DNA of 64,000 bases from Petaurus breviceps papuanus (GCA_028583685.1 JAMXIF010001164.1:8934619-8998618); one strand, 5' to 3'. Shown: positions 1 to 10,278, counted from the first letter of the stretch. Made by a program: numbers and translations. The notes: a model not told the origin generated them from the letters alone.

Positions 1-1
1 A

Positions 2-45
<44 letters not shown>

Positions 46-56
46 AAAAGAAAGAA
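1..56. repeat. (GAAA)n simple repeat
   Basis: Near-perfect GAAA units run from the window edge straight into a SINE. The same GAAA motif recurs just after the SINE A-tail, so the SINE probably inserted into, or seeded, this microsatellite. Confidence 0.95.
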
Positions 57-214
57 GGGCAACTAGGTGGTGCAGTGAACAGAGCCCTGGAGTCAGGAAG
101 ACCTGAGTTCAAATTTGACCTCAGACATTTAACACAAAAACTAGCCTGTGAACTTGGGCAAGTCACTTAACCCCAATTGCCCTCCAAAAAAAAGGCAGGA
201 AGAAAGAAAGAAAG
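57..214 (+). mobile_element. WSINE1-type tRNA-derived SINE
   Basis: Starts with the tRNA-like head gggcaactaggtggtgcagt, has the B-box-like gagttcaaatttgacc, then gggcaagtcacttaaccccaat and an A-rich tail that grades into GAAA units. The family is widespread in Australian marsupials. It is non-coding and was mobilised by L1. Confidence 0.85.
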
Positions 215-231
215 ATATTTAGGTGAATGTT

Positions 232-318
232 TCTTCCCCAATGAACTGTAAGCTTCTTGAGGATAGGGACAGTTTCATTTTTGTCTTTGTATCCATAGGA
301 CTGCATAGTGTATGGCAC
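232..318 (+). mobile_element. L2 LINE 3' tail fragment
   Basis: Contains the L2 tail landmarks 'actgtaagcttcttgagg', 'agggacagtttcatttttgt' and 'tatccatagg'. Short and old, with no coding part. Confidence 0.6.
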
Positions 319-552
319 TTGTATAGAGCACTGGGCCTGGAGTCAGGAAGACTCATCTTCCTGAGTTTGAATGTGGCTTCTGATATTTCCTAGCTGTGTG
401 ACCCTGGGTAAGTCACTTAACCCTATTTGCCTCAGTTTCCTCATCTGTAAAATAAGCTGGAAGAGGAAATGGCAAACCACTCCAGTATCTTTTCCAAGAA
501 AACCCCAGATGGGCTCTCGAAGAATCAGAAATAACACAATAACAAATAATGT
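319..552 (+). mobile_element. MAR1 SINE
   Basis: Shows the MAR1 order: tRNA-like head, 'gtgaccctgggtaagtcact', 'cctcagtttcctcatctgta', 'ggcaaaccactccagtatct', then 'aagaaaaccccagatggg'. A nearly full-length marsupial SINE. Confidence 0.85.
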
Positions 553-740
553 ATAGAAACCTGACCTTGGAACCAGGAAAACCTGGGTTCATGTCCTGCC
601 TCAGAGAAAAAAATTAAGCAAGTCACTTAACATCTTAATGATCTGGGCAACTCTCTAAGACTATAAGTTACAGAAAAGATTCCAACCTGCATCAGTAGAA
701 GGAGTTTCTTCAGCTGGAATTTCCCTCCTCCACTGAAATC
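553..740 (+). mobile_element. tRNA-derived SINE with 'taagactataagtt' tail
   Basis: A tRNA-like head is followed by the distinctive tail 'ctctctaagactataagtt' and 'gcatcagtagaaggagtttc'. Other members here lie at 6590-6745, 25496-25655 (minus) and 32710-32935. Probably a marsupial THER2-like family, but the name is not certain. Confidence 0.55.
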
Positions 741-1573
741 CCTAGTCCAGTCTCTATGCCTTCACCATTTTGCCAGGGGGAGTGAGGCTTCTATTTGACC
801 CAACATAGTAACCTTCCTTGTAGTCCCTTCCAGGACTAAAATTTGACTCCTAAAATATTTAAAATTACTCTAGAGCTAGACTCATAGCAGGGCACAGAGC
901 TGCTCACTGTGGTCCCAAATCTACAGATTGGTTGGGTTTAGAGGAAAGGGGAGAATCAGCTCAAGGTCACCCTGAGGGTCTGTCAGCTCGCCTGCCTGGC
1001 TGGCTGGCTGGCTGGTGCTGGGTCCTGATGGATCAAAGGAAGGCCAGATGGTGCCAGATGAGCAATGATATATGACAACTGATGCAGTCTCAGCCCCTAA
1101 TTGGATTCCATGTTTCTGTTGAGATGGCTATGCAGGCTAACAAATGTTGATGACCCACAGAATTGAATTACACACTAAAGAGGTTCCTGAGTCATGGATT
1201 ATTCTGTTCTACACAAAGATTGAAGACTGATCACTGCTCACAGAGTCTTTGGGGGCTTCAAATATTTGGTTTTCCTGATGAAGAACAAAAATTAAATGGC
1301 AATAAATAATAGCCTAGGCCTTATCATGGTTCCCCAGGAAATATTCCTAAGTATACAAGAATGTAAAGTTGGGGGAGCAACCAGGAAGAATATTTGTCTC
1401 CTTAGGACTAAATTCATCCTGTCAGAGATGGAATTTGAACCCAGGTTCTCTAACTCTAGGACTAGTGCTTTGTTGATATAAAAACAAAATTTATCAATAA
1501 TTTTAAGTCATATGGTATAGTTGAAGGAGTGGGCAAGAAGGGCTGGGAGGGATATTGGGAGATTGGGAGGGAT
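741..1573. other. Unassigned intergenic DNA
   Basis: No gene seen. Holds a short (CTGG)n run near 995-1015 and a possible MIR remnant on the minus strand near 1425-1480 ('tggaatttgaacccaggttc'). The rest is not recognised. Confidence 0.5.
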
Positions 1574-1832
1574 ATTGTTGCTGAATCATTTCAGCCATGT
1601 CTGACTCTTCATGACCCTATTTGGGGTTTTCTTGGCAAAGACAATGGAGTGGTTTGCCATATCCTTCTCCAGCTCATTTTATAGATGAGGAAACTGAGGC
1701 AAACAAGGTTAAGTGACTTGCCCATGGTCACACAGCTACTAAGTGTCTAAAGCTGGATTTGAACTTAGACAGAGGAGTCTTTCTGACTCCACATCCAGCT
1801 CTCTATGCATTGTGGCACCACTTAACTGCCCC
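1574..1832 (-). mobile_element. MAR1 SINE
   Basis: Reverse-strand MAR1: 'ttggggttttcttggcaaag', 'gtttgccatatccttctcca', 'gaggaaactgaggcaaacaa' and the tRNA-like end near 'ccacttaactgcccc'. About full length. Confidence 0.88.
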
Positions 1833-2637
1833 TGGGGAGGAAGAAGGATGAACTAAATAAGAGATCAGAGTATAGAGAGAGGTAACAAGGGAAAAACCTC
1901 CTGTATCAGTGCTGGTTTATAGGGATTAGTGAGGGTAGGTGGTAAGGAACTTCTAGCCAGTGGAAGACAAGTAAGGTGAGGCTTATAGACTGAGTTGGTC
2001 CCATGGCTCTAATTTAGAATGTTTGTGTGAAGGTATCTCTGGAGACCCATCTCCCAGACTGGGTCCTCTCTACTGACTGAAGGAATGGGGTGGGGAGGGG
2101 CCAGTCTCCACAGAGCAAACTAAACAGAAATCCCCGAAAACTAAGCAATGTACAGCCACTCCTCGATCATTCTGTACAGCTAACTCAATGAGGTGACATT
2201 GTTCTTTGCTCAGTTTTAGTCCCTAAGATATTCCATCTAAAGCAGATTTCCTGTGGAGCTGATGTTCTTGACCATATTTCCCCCAGAGACCACCCCACTT
2301 TGCCATTAAGGGAAACTGCCTGAAGGACAAAAACAGAGCTGGCTCTCAGCAGGGGAAATGTTGATTGACACTCTGATGACAGGAACACAAAGAAGTCAGT
2401 CATTCTTGGCCTGTGACTGTGAATTGTAATATCATAGGAAAAGGACCCACTCAGACAAAATTGTGAAACAAAATATTTATCTTCAAGAGCCCCTCTCCCA
2501 TCTGCTCTCTTACTATCTTCCACCCCATCCACGAACCTAGAGATCTCATAAAATTCTCTAGTTGCCCAGGATTCTCTACTGCAATTCCCTATACCTGTTC
2601 TACTCAGGCATTTATTTTCCTCCCCAAATTCCTCATC
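1833..2637. other. Unassigned intergenic DNA with a long open frame
   Basis: No gene recognised. On the minus strand an open frame of about 150 codons runs here and continues into the antisense of the neighbouring SINE. It has no recognisable domain and is most likely chance or old repeat. Confidence 0.4.
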
Positions 2638-2652
2638 AAAACTCACTTGCCT

Positions 2653-2827
2653 GGGGCAACTAGGTGGCACAGTGAATAGAGCACCAGCCCTGGAGTCAGG
2701 ATGACCTGAGTTCAAATCCGACCTCACACACTTAATACAAAAACTAGCCATGTGACCTTGGGCAAGTGACTTAATCACAATTCCCTACCTTCCCCCCTTC
2801 CAAAAAGCAAACAAAAAAAGAAAGAAG
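2653..2827 (+). mobile_element. WSINE1-type SINE with 15-bp target-site duplication
   Basis: The SINE is flanked by the perfect direct repeat aaaactcacttgcct at 2638-2652 and 2828-2842, so its ends are exact. Joining the flanks gives an L2-like tail ('aaggcagggactgtctca'), so the host site was probably an older L2. The perfect duplication indicates a fairly young, L1-driven insertion. Confidence 0.92.
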
Positions 2828-2842
2828 AAAACTCACTTGCCT

Positions 2843-3224
2843 AAGGCAGGGACTGTCTCATTTCTTTCTTGTATCCATTGGTTGGTTGATTGATTGCCAA
2901 ATATAGAGCAGCTCATAAAATCTTAGTTTGCCTTGAAGACAATTTTTTTTTTCCTTCAAGAGATGACAAATGGAAGAAACAAGGGGAAATGTTATGTAGA
3001 ATAGAATCCTGACCAGCAAGGAGGAATTGGTGCTTGATAGAAGGACTAAGAGAAGATAAAAGAGAAGTAACTGTTCCATCTCAAAATATGTGGTTGAGCA
3101 GAATAAAGTTAGCTTAGTTTAAGATGCCCACTGAATTTGGGGAGCACACATTTCAAAGGGATGACTCTATACAATCCCATGGCCTTGAAGGTAAGTCTTT
3201 AAACGGAATTCCCCAGATATTTTT
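2843..3224. other. L2-tail remnant and unassigned DNA
   Basis: The first 45 bases ('aaggcagggactgtctcatt', 'cttgtatccattgg') resemble an L2 tail on the plus strand. The rest shows no gene or repeat that I recognise. Confidence 0.4.
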
Positions 3225-3400
3225 TTAGCCCTATGTTATTTAGCATTTTCATCAGTGACTTGAATGAAGTCATAGATGGTCTGCTTATCAAATTTTCAAA
3301 TGACATGAAACTAAAAGGGATGGTTAATATATTACATTACAATCAGTGTCCAAAATTATCTTAAGAGGCTCAAACATTAGGTAAATCTAATGAGATCAAG
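3225..3400 (+). mobile_element. L3/CR1-like LINE fragment, reverse transcriptase region
   Basis: One plus frame reads LFSIFISDLNEVIDGLLIKF, which matches the conserved CR1/L3 block of the type 'LFNIFINDLD..I.G.LIKFADD'. The catalytic-type FADD is decayed to FSND here. A short, dead LINE piece; a second copy of the same block lies near 52.8 kb. Confidence 0.7.
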
Positions 3401-3539
3401 TATAATAGGGAAAAACAAAATTAGCCCACAGACAATGGACACAATTCCCCTTCCTCTCTAATGAGTCCCACTTTCTTTCAGGGTCCTAAAGCATTTCATT
3501 TTCATATCACCACCCCCCCCACGGGGAGAAAAACAAACA

Positions 3540-3990
3540 GAATTTCTAGGGGGACAATTCCTTGATACTTCAGTAAATAGTCCCTCTTTAACTGAAGAGA
3601 ATCATATAGGGAGCCAGGTGTATTACTATGTAGTTTGGACTGCCTCTGGAAAGGAAACATTGTAGGGGTGTCTAGATTGGCAACCCCCACCTAACATCCC
3701 AGTAAGTTCCAGTTTCACCCCAAAGATCCATATGAGCACCCATTCAGTTTTATGATACTTATTACTCTAGAAGCTTAAACTCCCTAAGAAGGGAAAGGAA
3801 TTTGGTGTTGCTAGGCAGGCAACCCCTTCCTCATCTTCCAGTGAATCCTAGGCATTTACCCCCTAAACCAGTGCAAGCCTACAGTCTTATGATACCACTC
3901 TGAAGGCTTGAACTTCCCCAGAATGAAAAGCACTTAGGGTTTCTAGACTTTGCTTTGGAACTACAATCTCTAAATAATTCACAATAATAG
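3540..3990. repeat. Degenerate tandem repeat, unit about 126-139 bp
   Basis: Matching landmarks recur: 'ctag' at 3546, 3672, 3811 and 3943; 'ggcaacccc' at 3679 and 3818; 'tatgata' at 3751 and 3888, each followed by an 'actct.gaagctt.aac' block. The clearest unit pair is 3665-3800 against 3803-3935. About three diverged units, perhaps with a weaker one after 3990. Confidence 0.65.
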
Positions 3991-4326
3991 AGGAGGGCAA
4001 AATCTAGGTCTTAGTTAGTGTGTGACTTAGTTGTCTTCTCCAGCTTTTTATGACCATCTCTTAAACTGAGAGACTGCTTCTCTAGTGCCAAGGGGAAGAG
4101 ACAGTCAATCTGTGGGGATATGCCAGTACTTAGATGCCTTCCTGGGGCCAAATTCCATTCTCAAGTATCTGGTCTCCAAACTTTTCTCGAAAGGGAGAGA
4201 AAAAGTCAAAAAGACTAGAATATTTTTAGGCCTAATATTAAAGTGTGACTCCTCCCACAACTGTCCATCCTGAGTCAACCATTTCATCCACAATCACTGA
4301 GACCCATCCTCCAAGCAACACTAAAG

Positions 4327-4530
4327 GGCAGCATAATACAGAGCAAACAAGCCCTAAATTTGGAGTCAGAGAATGAGGATTCAAAGCCTATCTCTATCAC
4401 TTGTGTGACTTTGGACTAATTCTTTCACCTCTCTATGACTCAGTTTGCCCATCTGTAAAATGAAGGAGTTGGGTTAGATGGCCTCTAAGGTCTCTTCCAA
4501 CCTAAATCCATGAACCTATGAGTTGTAGAC
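4327..4530 (+). mobile_element. MIR3-type SINE
   Basis: A tRNA-like head, 'tgtgtgactttggactaatt', 'cagtttgcccatctgtaaaa', and the L3-like tail 'gatggcctctaaggtctctt'. The borrowed L3 tail marks the MIR3 type. Confidence 0.75.
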
Positions 4531-4594
4531 CTCCATAAGAAGTTAAATCAAAGACCCAAATGAAGCCCCACTATCCTTCAAACTCATCAAATTC

Positions 4595-4776
4595 ATCAGG
4601 AAACTGCCCAGATCAACCCCATACAGGAGGTAGTAGGTTCTCCCTCCCTAAGGGGTCTTCAAGCAAAGGTTAGATGACCAATTGTTGAGGATTCTGTAGA
4701 GGAGATACTAGGCAAGGGTTGGATTGGTCTACCTCTGAGCTCCTTCCAACTCTGAAGTTATTCAATTCTGTGACTC
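4595..4776 (+). mobile_element. L3/CR1 LINE 3' end
   Basis: Matches the L3 3' end in order: 'ggtagtaggttctccctccc', 'gtcttcaagcaaaggttaga', 'tctgagctccttccaactct' and 'tcaattctgtga'. Non-coding. Confidence 0.75.
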
Positions 4777-4889
4777 ACTCTTTCCATGGGATGTAGGGAA
4801 AAGGCACCAGAGCAAGGGTGAGATCTTCATCCCTATTCAAAGTTCCACCCTTGCTGAGTGAGAATGGGATGTTCACTTCATCTTTCATT

Positions 4890-4985
4890 TCATATATGTA
4901 TATATATAAATAATATGATTACATATTACATGAAATATAATGTAAAAATTATATTTCATATTAGATACGATTATATATACATACA
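4890..4985. repeat. AT-rich low-complexity stretch
   Basis: Runs of TATATA, ATATAAT and 'atatacatacatata' with almost no G or C. Confidence 0.8.
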
Positions 4986-5025
4986 TATAGAAAGACACAG
5001 GATTTAGAGCTGAGAGAGATATTTT

Positions 5026-5178
5026 TTTTGGAGGGGGGAAGGCAAAGAAATTGGGATTAAGTGACTTGCCCAAGGTCACACAGCTAGTAAGTGTGTCAAG
5101 TGTCTGAGGCCATTTTTGAACCTAGGTCCTCCTGACTCCAGGGTCAGTGTTCTATTCACTACACCACCTAGCTGCCCC
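5026..5178 (-). mobile_element. WSINE1-type SINE inserted in a MIR
   Basis: Reverse-strand SINE: T-rich start, 'ttaagtgacttgcccaaggt', 'ctcctgactccagggtcagt' and 'ccacctagctgcccc'. Imperfect direct repeats gagagagatatt (5014-5025) and aagagagatctt (5179-5190) flank it and split an older MIR. Confidence 0.85.
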
Positions 5179-5335
5179 AAGAGAGATCTTCTAACCCAAA
5201 TTCTTAGTTATATAAAAGAGAAAAGTGATTCCCACAGAGATTAAGTGACTTGCCATGGCCATATAGTTAATATATAAAAAGAGTGAGAATTTGAACTCAG
5301 GCCTTCCAACTCCAAACCCAGTGTATTCTATGTCT
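5179..5335 (-). mobile_element. MIR-type SINE
   Basis: Reverse MIR: 'ttctaacccaaattc', 'agattaagtgacttgccatg', 'gaatttgaactcaggccttc'. Its other part lies before the SINE at 5001-5013 ('ggatttagagctg'). Confidence 0.65.
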
Positions 5336-5919
5336 TCTTCCAGACCTATCACCCCATAGTACTGGATATAGCTACTATCTAGACAGCTAAACCAGGTTTG
5401 TGCATTATTTTGGTTCCTCTCTCATATAACACATATGAATCTTGACAGGAAACTTCTTGAGACAATTTCATTGGAACAAATTGAATCTCCAACATAGGAA
5501 TTTTAGTTACTAAATGAAGCTGTAAGGAGATATTAAGGAAAGATGGTGGCCAGTTTCCCAGACTACACTGCATCTGTAGCAGTCTACTACCCTTCCTAAC
5601 TGTACTCAGAAAACTTAAAGGACAACTCTAAGCAGGATAAAGAGAAAGAATGGTTTACTAGAGAAGGAAAAGAAGAATCTGGAAATTGTTTTCATGAAGA
5701 ACTGACATTGTGGAAAGTATTGCCTCCACAAGTCAGATGAAAAGATAAAATGCTCCCTCGGAAATTGATGATGCAAACCTTCCTGTGAGAGGAGGGATTT
5801 GCAATATCCTGAATGCTGGTATTTTGGTTTAAGGTTCTGCCTTTGGCGATGAATGACTGATTCACCCCTGGAATGCATGCATCACTCACACCACTGCCCC
5901 TCAGGCACACTCTGTGAAA
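5336..5919. other. Unassigned intergenic DNA
   Basis: No gene or clear repeat seen. Confidence 0.45.
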
Positions 5920-6085
5920 GTCACAGAGCTGGAGAATGTTAGACCTGGAAAGCACTTTAGAGACCCTATCCTCCTGCCCTCTCATCCACAAATGAAGAAA
6001 CCAAGGTCCAGAAAAGTTAAGTGACTTGTTCAAGGTCACACAGCTATTTGGTGGTAATGACTAGACTCAAATCCAACTTTATTGG
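5920..6085 (-). mobile_element. MIR-type SINE
   Basis: Reverse MIR: 'agaatgttagacctggaaag', 'gttaagtgacttgttcaagg', 'tcacacagctatttggtggt'. Confidence 0.7.
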
Positions 6086-6114
6086 TTTCTAAGGATTTTT
6101 AAAATCATAACCTT

Positions 6115-6172
6115 GATATTATACCACAAATATCATACTTCTATGATATCTCCAAGTCCCCTTTCCCCTATC
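6115..6172 (+). repeat. Unclassified repeat, short piece
   Basis: The run 'ataccacaaatatcatactt' followed by 'ctatgatatctccaagtccc' closely matches 7995-8052. It looks like a detached part of the unrecognised element described at 7990-8270. Confidence 0.5.
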
Positions 6173-6221
6173 CTATCTTATGCCTGCATAATTAGTCCTC
6201 TGAGGCTGATTGTAGCTCAGA

Positions 6222-6362
6222 ATCATGGACTTTTAGAGAAGGAACCTCAGTGGCTATATAATCAACCCCCTAACTGAAAGAAAAAAAACCACTATAACAT
6301 CCCTGACAATTGGCCATCCAGACATTGCTTAAAGACCCCCAGTGAGGAGGAACCCCCAGTGA
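6222..6362 (-). mobile_element. L3/CR1 LINE 3' end
   Basis: Reverse L3 landmarks: 'agagaaggaacctcagtggc', 'caaccccctaactgaaag', 'acatccctgacaattggcca', 'agacccccagtgaggaggaa'. Confidence 0.7.
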
Positions 6363-6363
6363 T

Positions 6364-6570
6364 TAGTGTTGGAGTGAGAGACACCCCACTGAATCCTGCC
6401 TCAAACACTAGTTGTGTGGCCCTGAGTAGTCACTGAACCTCTCTCAGCCTGTTTTCTCATCTATGAAGTGAGGATAATGATAGCACCTAGCTCCCAGGGG
6501 TGTCGTGAGGGTGAAACTAGAGAGACAACCTATGCAAAGTACTTTACCAACAAAGCGCTGTTATCATGAT
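6364..6570 (+). mobile_element. MIR SINE
   Basis: 'gttgtgtggccctgagtagt', 'ttttctcatctatgaagtga', 'gataatgatagcacctagct' and 'gcaaagtactttaccaac' follow the MIR order. Confidence 0.7.
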
Positions 6571-6589
6571 ATAAGGCAAGAAAAGGCCT

Positions 6590-6745
6590 TCCTCTGGCGC
6601 ATCCTGGCTAAATGACTGTGGGCCAGTCACTCACCCTCTCCGTGCACTAGACCTCTTTCTAAACTCATAAATCTCAGACAAGTGCTGATCCACATCCGAG
6701 TGAGGAGGTACCCTCTCCCCCACTCCCCATTCTCTCAATGAAGAT
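6590..6745 (+). mobile_element. tRNA-derived SINE, 'aatctcagacaagtgctgat' tail
   Basis: Truncated head with 'gactgtgggccagtcactca', then the tail 'tcataaatctcagacaagtg' and 'ctgatccacatccgagtg'. Same tail type as 553-740, strongly diverged. Confidence 0.45.
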
Positions 6746-6789
6746 AATAATCCCTCCCGGCCTCACTCTTACATTCCTCATGTGTATCC

Positions 6790-7005
6790 CTTGGGGTGAT
6801 GTGTATGAAATGGTTCTGTAATCCTAAAGGTCTTTTTAAAATCATTGTTGCTATTTAAATGTAAGGAGGTGATCTGTGGTCTGACAAGGTAAAAAGGGCT
6901 CAGGGTAACCCGAACACAGCCTGTTGGGGGGAAATCACTTTCACAGCTGAGAGAAGAGTAATGGAAGTGCAATGACTGGGGAGACTGGAAGGGAACATGC
7001 CTGGG
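6790..7005 (-). repeat. Unclassified repeat, inverted copy
   Basis: The reverse complement of this stretch aligns with 8078-8265 over about 180 bases at roughly 80 % identity by eye. Shared pieces include ccattactctt, ggctgtgt, 'ccttacatttaaatagcaa'. The family is not recognised. Confidence 0.6.
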
Positions 7006-7817
7006 GCAAGGACAAGAAGGGAGGGGGCCATTGGGAAAGGAGAATAAAATGTTTAGTGTTTCTCCTCAGACTTTGAGTAATAACTCCTATCTCTGTAAGA
7101 GCCCAGAGGTTTCCAGTCCTTTCCTCAGTTCTGTGAGGGGACTGCTGCAAAGCTTAGTACCCTCATTTGATGATGAGTGCTGGTCATTTTTTTTCTCCTC
7201 AATGCATGACAGTACCAGGGAGTTCTTGGCTTCCTTACCATGCACTCCCTGCCCTGGATGGCATGGGAAGCTGCCCTGAATAATCTGAACATTCTCATTC
7301 AATTAGCTACTCAGGGTCCAGGGGTGGGTTTTTAATTTTTTTTTTTTTTAGCTTCTTGATTCATGGGAAATGCTGATATAGGCCAATCCTATGCCATTTA
7401 GAAGTTGGAGGAGAGAGGACATTAGACCATGATTTTACTTGGAAATAATCTGGAGTCAGCAATGAAGAACTAACAAAGGTTGAAAGGGGGTATGGTGTGC
7501 TTCTGACTGCCAAGCAGACTCTTCCATGAGGTTAGGGGTCTGTAGGAGTCATAGTACAAAGGAAAAACCTGTCTGGTCTGGTCCAATACCACCGCCTTGA
7601 GAGTGAACTCTGAGGGACTCCTGTGGCACTGAGATAGCTCTATGATCCAAGAGGGGTTTTCCTCCAGAAGGCCAAGGGGGGTACTTTCTAGGAACTTTGT
7701 AGAGTTGCAGCAGGCACCATGTGCTGAGGAATGAGAGGTGAAATGCCATTTGGAAGGCCAACTTATCAAATGACCATGAGTGACTACGAGGGGATTGTCC
7801 AGATCTCTGGGGCAAGG

Positions 7818-7819
<2 letters not shown>
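7006..7819. other. Unassigned intergenic DNA
   Basis: No gene recognised. Includes a T-rich run near 7331-7350. Several open frames of 70-100 codons overlap on both strands and show no domain, so they are treated as chance. Confidence 0.45.

Positions 7820-7867
<48 letters not shown>
7820..7867. repeat. (TG)n microsatellite
   Basis: About 23 uninterrupted TG dinucleotides. Confidence 0.98.
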
Positions 7868-7970
7868 TGAGAGACAGAGAGAGATTAAGAGAGATAGAGA
7901 TTAAGAGAAAAGAGGGACAGAGAAGAGGAGGATGGAGAGAGAATAAACAAAGGGAGAGAAAGGAAAAGAG
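7868..7970. repeat. GA-rich low-complexity stretch
   Basis: Purine-rich GAGA and GGAGA runs directly after the TG repeat. Confidence 0.85.
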
Positions 7971-7989
7971 ATTTCTAGTTTTCTATTAT

Positions 7990-8270
7990 TCCTTTGCTAT
8001 CATACCATAAATATCATACCTCTATGATATTTCCAAGTTCCTATTTCCCTGGACTAAATCCCCCTTCTTTCTCTTTCTTTCCCTTTCCATTCTCCCCAAT
8101 CATTGAACCTCCATTACTCTTTTCTCCCCTTCAGCTACCAAAGGGATTTTCCCCCCAGTAGGCTGTGTCCAGGTTCCTGGGGTCCTTTTTGCATTCCCAG
8201 ACCACAAACTGCTTCCTTACATTTAAATAGCAAAGATGTATTTAAAGAGATTTTTAGAACTAAAGACAAA
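7990..8270 (+). repeat. Unclassified interspersed repeat, longest copy
   Basis: Its first 60 bases match 6115-6172 in direct orientation and its last 190 bases match 6790-7005 in inverted orientation, so all three seem to be pieces of one element. No known SINE, L2, L3 or L1 landmark was seen in it. The translated fragments also resemble each other (both have a DFPP and a SLHLNS block), but there is no sign of a kept gene. Confidence 0.6.
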
Positions 8271-8593
8271 GACAGAGACAGAGACAAAGAGAGAACATTT
8301 TTCATGAGCTCTGAAAAAAGCTCTGTAAATTTTTTTTAGCTTTGTGAAATGTATGTTTGCAAGGGATATTGGTGGCAACTTTGGGTGGTATCATATAGTG
8401 AAGTTTCTAAATTTTCTGGGTGAAGGCAATGGGTCACAGATGGTTGGGGGGGGGGGGGGCGGGGGAATATCCATCCAGGAAAACCAGGAGCAGTGGGTGG
8501 GAACTGCAAATTCAGGGTTAGTGTTAAGAAAACCTTCCTAATGATCATAGCTATCCATAGGTTTAACAAACCACTTCAGGAGATAATTAATCA
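8271..8593. other. Unassigned DNA with poly-G run
   Basis: Contains an A/GACA-rich piece near 8262-8300 and a run of 14 G, one C and five G at 8446-8465. No gene seen. Confidence 0.6.
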
Positions 8594-8820
8594 CAATGTG
8601 ATGATAGCTAGCTTTTATATAGCTCTTTGAGATCTGTAAAGCACTTTCTGTATGCTATCTCATTTGACCCTCCCAACATTCCTGGGAGGTAAGTGCTATT
8701 ATTATCCTCATTTTACAGATGAGGAAACTGAGGCTGGGAGGGGTTCAGTGACTTTACTTGGGGCCACCCAGCTAGCGTTTGAGGCAGGATTCAAAGTTAG
8801 GTGTTTCTTACTCTGACACT
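8594..8820 (-). mobile_element. MIR/THER1-type SINE
   Basis: Reverse order of the family: 'agctcttttatatagctctt' region, 'gaggtaagtgctattattat', 'cattttacagatgaggaaac', then 'cccagctagcgtttgagg'. Well preserved. Confidence 0.8.
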
Positions 8821-8864
8821 AGCTGTGGGTTCTTCCTCATTGGGGCTCTTTAAGCACCTGAGAA

Positions 8865-8978
8865 TGATGAAGTGACTTTCCCAAGGTCACACAGCTGGTA
8901 AGCATTTGAGGCAGGGATTAAACTCAGGTCTTGCTGACTCCAAGTCCAGCGCTGCATCCACTGGCTCACCTAGTAGCC
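8865..8978 (-). mobile_element. MIR-type SINE fragment
   Basis: 'gaagtgactttcccaaggtc', 'acacagctggtaagcatttg', 'aaactcaggtcttgctgact' and 'ccagcgctgcatccactgg'. Confidence 0.7.
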
Positions 8979-9276
8979 AAAACCGGTCCTCTAGCCCCTA
9001 AGCTAAAACTGCTTCCCTCCCATTTCAGGAATTTTAGATTATAAAAGGGTCTATGCCCTAAAAGTCTTCTGTAGCCTTCACACACAGCCTAGCACAGAAC
9101 TAGGCACAGAGGAGGCATTGAACAACTGCTTGGGGATTGATTCACCGGGACGCATCTTGGCTTCCTTATTTCTGAAGTAGGAGAGGATGATATAATGGGA
9201 CATGAATTACACTTCTAATCAAGAATCCTAAGTTTGAGTCTCAGATCTGTCCCTTGCTAATTGGGCAAGCCATATT

Positions 9277-9535
9277 AGTAAGAATAATAACATCTAGCAT
9301 CTGCACAAAACTTTAAGATTTATGAGACACCTGACATATATCATCTGGTTTGGTCCTTACAACCACCCTGTGAGGTAGGTGCTGTTATTATGCCCATTCT
9401 GCAGTTGAGGAAAGTGAGGCTGAGTGAAGTTAAATTACTTGTTTGGGGTCACACAGCTAGTGAGTGTCTGAGGGAGGATTCCCATTCAGGTCTTCTGACT
9501 CCAAGTCCAGCATTCTCTATATGCTCACCTAACTG
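9277..9535 (-). mobile_element. MIR/THER1-type SINE
   Basis: Near full length reverse copy: 'gaataataacatctagcatc', 'ccctgtgaggtaggtgctgt', 'gaggaaagtgaggctgagtg', 'gtcacacagctagtgagtgt'. It seems inserted in another old tRNA-SINE (9165-9270). Confidence 0.78.
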
Positions 9536-9605
9536 ACTGAGCTTGGGGAAAAGGTGCTAAGTATTGTTAAGAAAAGGTAGAGATCTTTATAATTAATGTT
9601 AGCCG

Positions 9606-9836
9606 TGTTAGAATAAATAGAGTACCAGAATGGAGCTCAGAAAAACCCCACATTCAGCTGATGGTTTTAACAACTTATTGGCTATGTGACCTGGTAAATC
9701 ACTTAGTTTTCTCATCTGTAAAATGGGCATCATAACCCCTGGTGTACCTACCTTCCAACAGTTGTGAGAAGGATTAAATTAGATCATGCATGTAAAGCAT
9801 TTTAAAGCAAAATGTATTTGTCATTACTATTATTTT
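9606..9836 (+). mobile_element. MIR SINE
   Basis: 'gctatgtgacctggtaaatc', 'ttttctcatctgtaaaatgg', 'gtgagaaggattaaattaga', 'catgtaaagcattttaaagc'. Confidence 0.75.
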
Positions 9837-9855
9837 TCACTCAAAACTTTCCTAA

Positions 9856-9980
9856 TCTTCAAAACAGGGATGATAATGCTTGCCCTATGTTCCTCCCAGG
9901 GATGGCATCGGGATTAAATGAAAAGGTGCATGTGAACGTGCTGCATAGACATATAGGATTATTACATGGTGCCACATTTT
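9856..9980 (+). mobile_element. MIR SINE 3' part
   Basis: 'aatcttcaaaacagggatga', 'gataatgcttgccctatgtt', 'gggattaaatgaaaaggtgc' follow the MIR core-to-tail order. Confidence 0.5.
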
Positions 9981-10278
9981 CTTCTAGCCTCAAAACCCAA
10001 AGGGGCCAATTGCTCTAGAAACAAACAAGGCTTCAGCTGCTTATTTTCACTGAAGAGGACAGAGCGAAGGCAAAGTGTGGGCTAGAAGCCAGTTAGACTT
10101 AGAGCTGCCAGTACTTTAGTACTGCTAGGCCTTAGATAGCAATGGGGCAAGCAGGCCAAGGGAGCAGATGGAGAAAAAGAGAGATACAGAGACCTAGGAA
10201 TCCAGCTGGGCAGGCGGACGGCTGGCAGAGTTGGGTCAGAGATCACGTCCCTGGCAGGGAGGGGCCGACTAACAAGCA
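9981..10278. other. Unassigned intergenic DNA
   Basis: No gene or clear repeat seen. Slightly GC-richer than its surroundings. Confidence 0.45.

Noticed and set aside
2185-2778. 197-codon minus-strand open frame
   Set aside because: The first 44 codons are antisense SINE. The rest matches no family known to me and has no splice or promoter support.
7470-7815. Overlapping minus frames of 88 and 99 codons
   Set aside because: They overlap in different phases, have no domain, and end in a TG repeat region.
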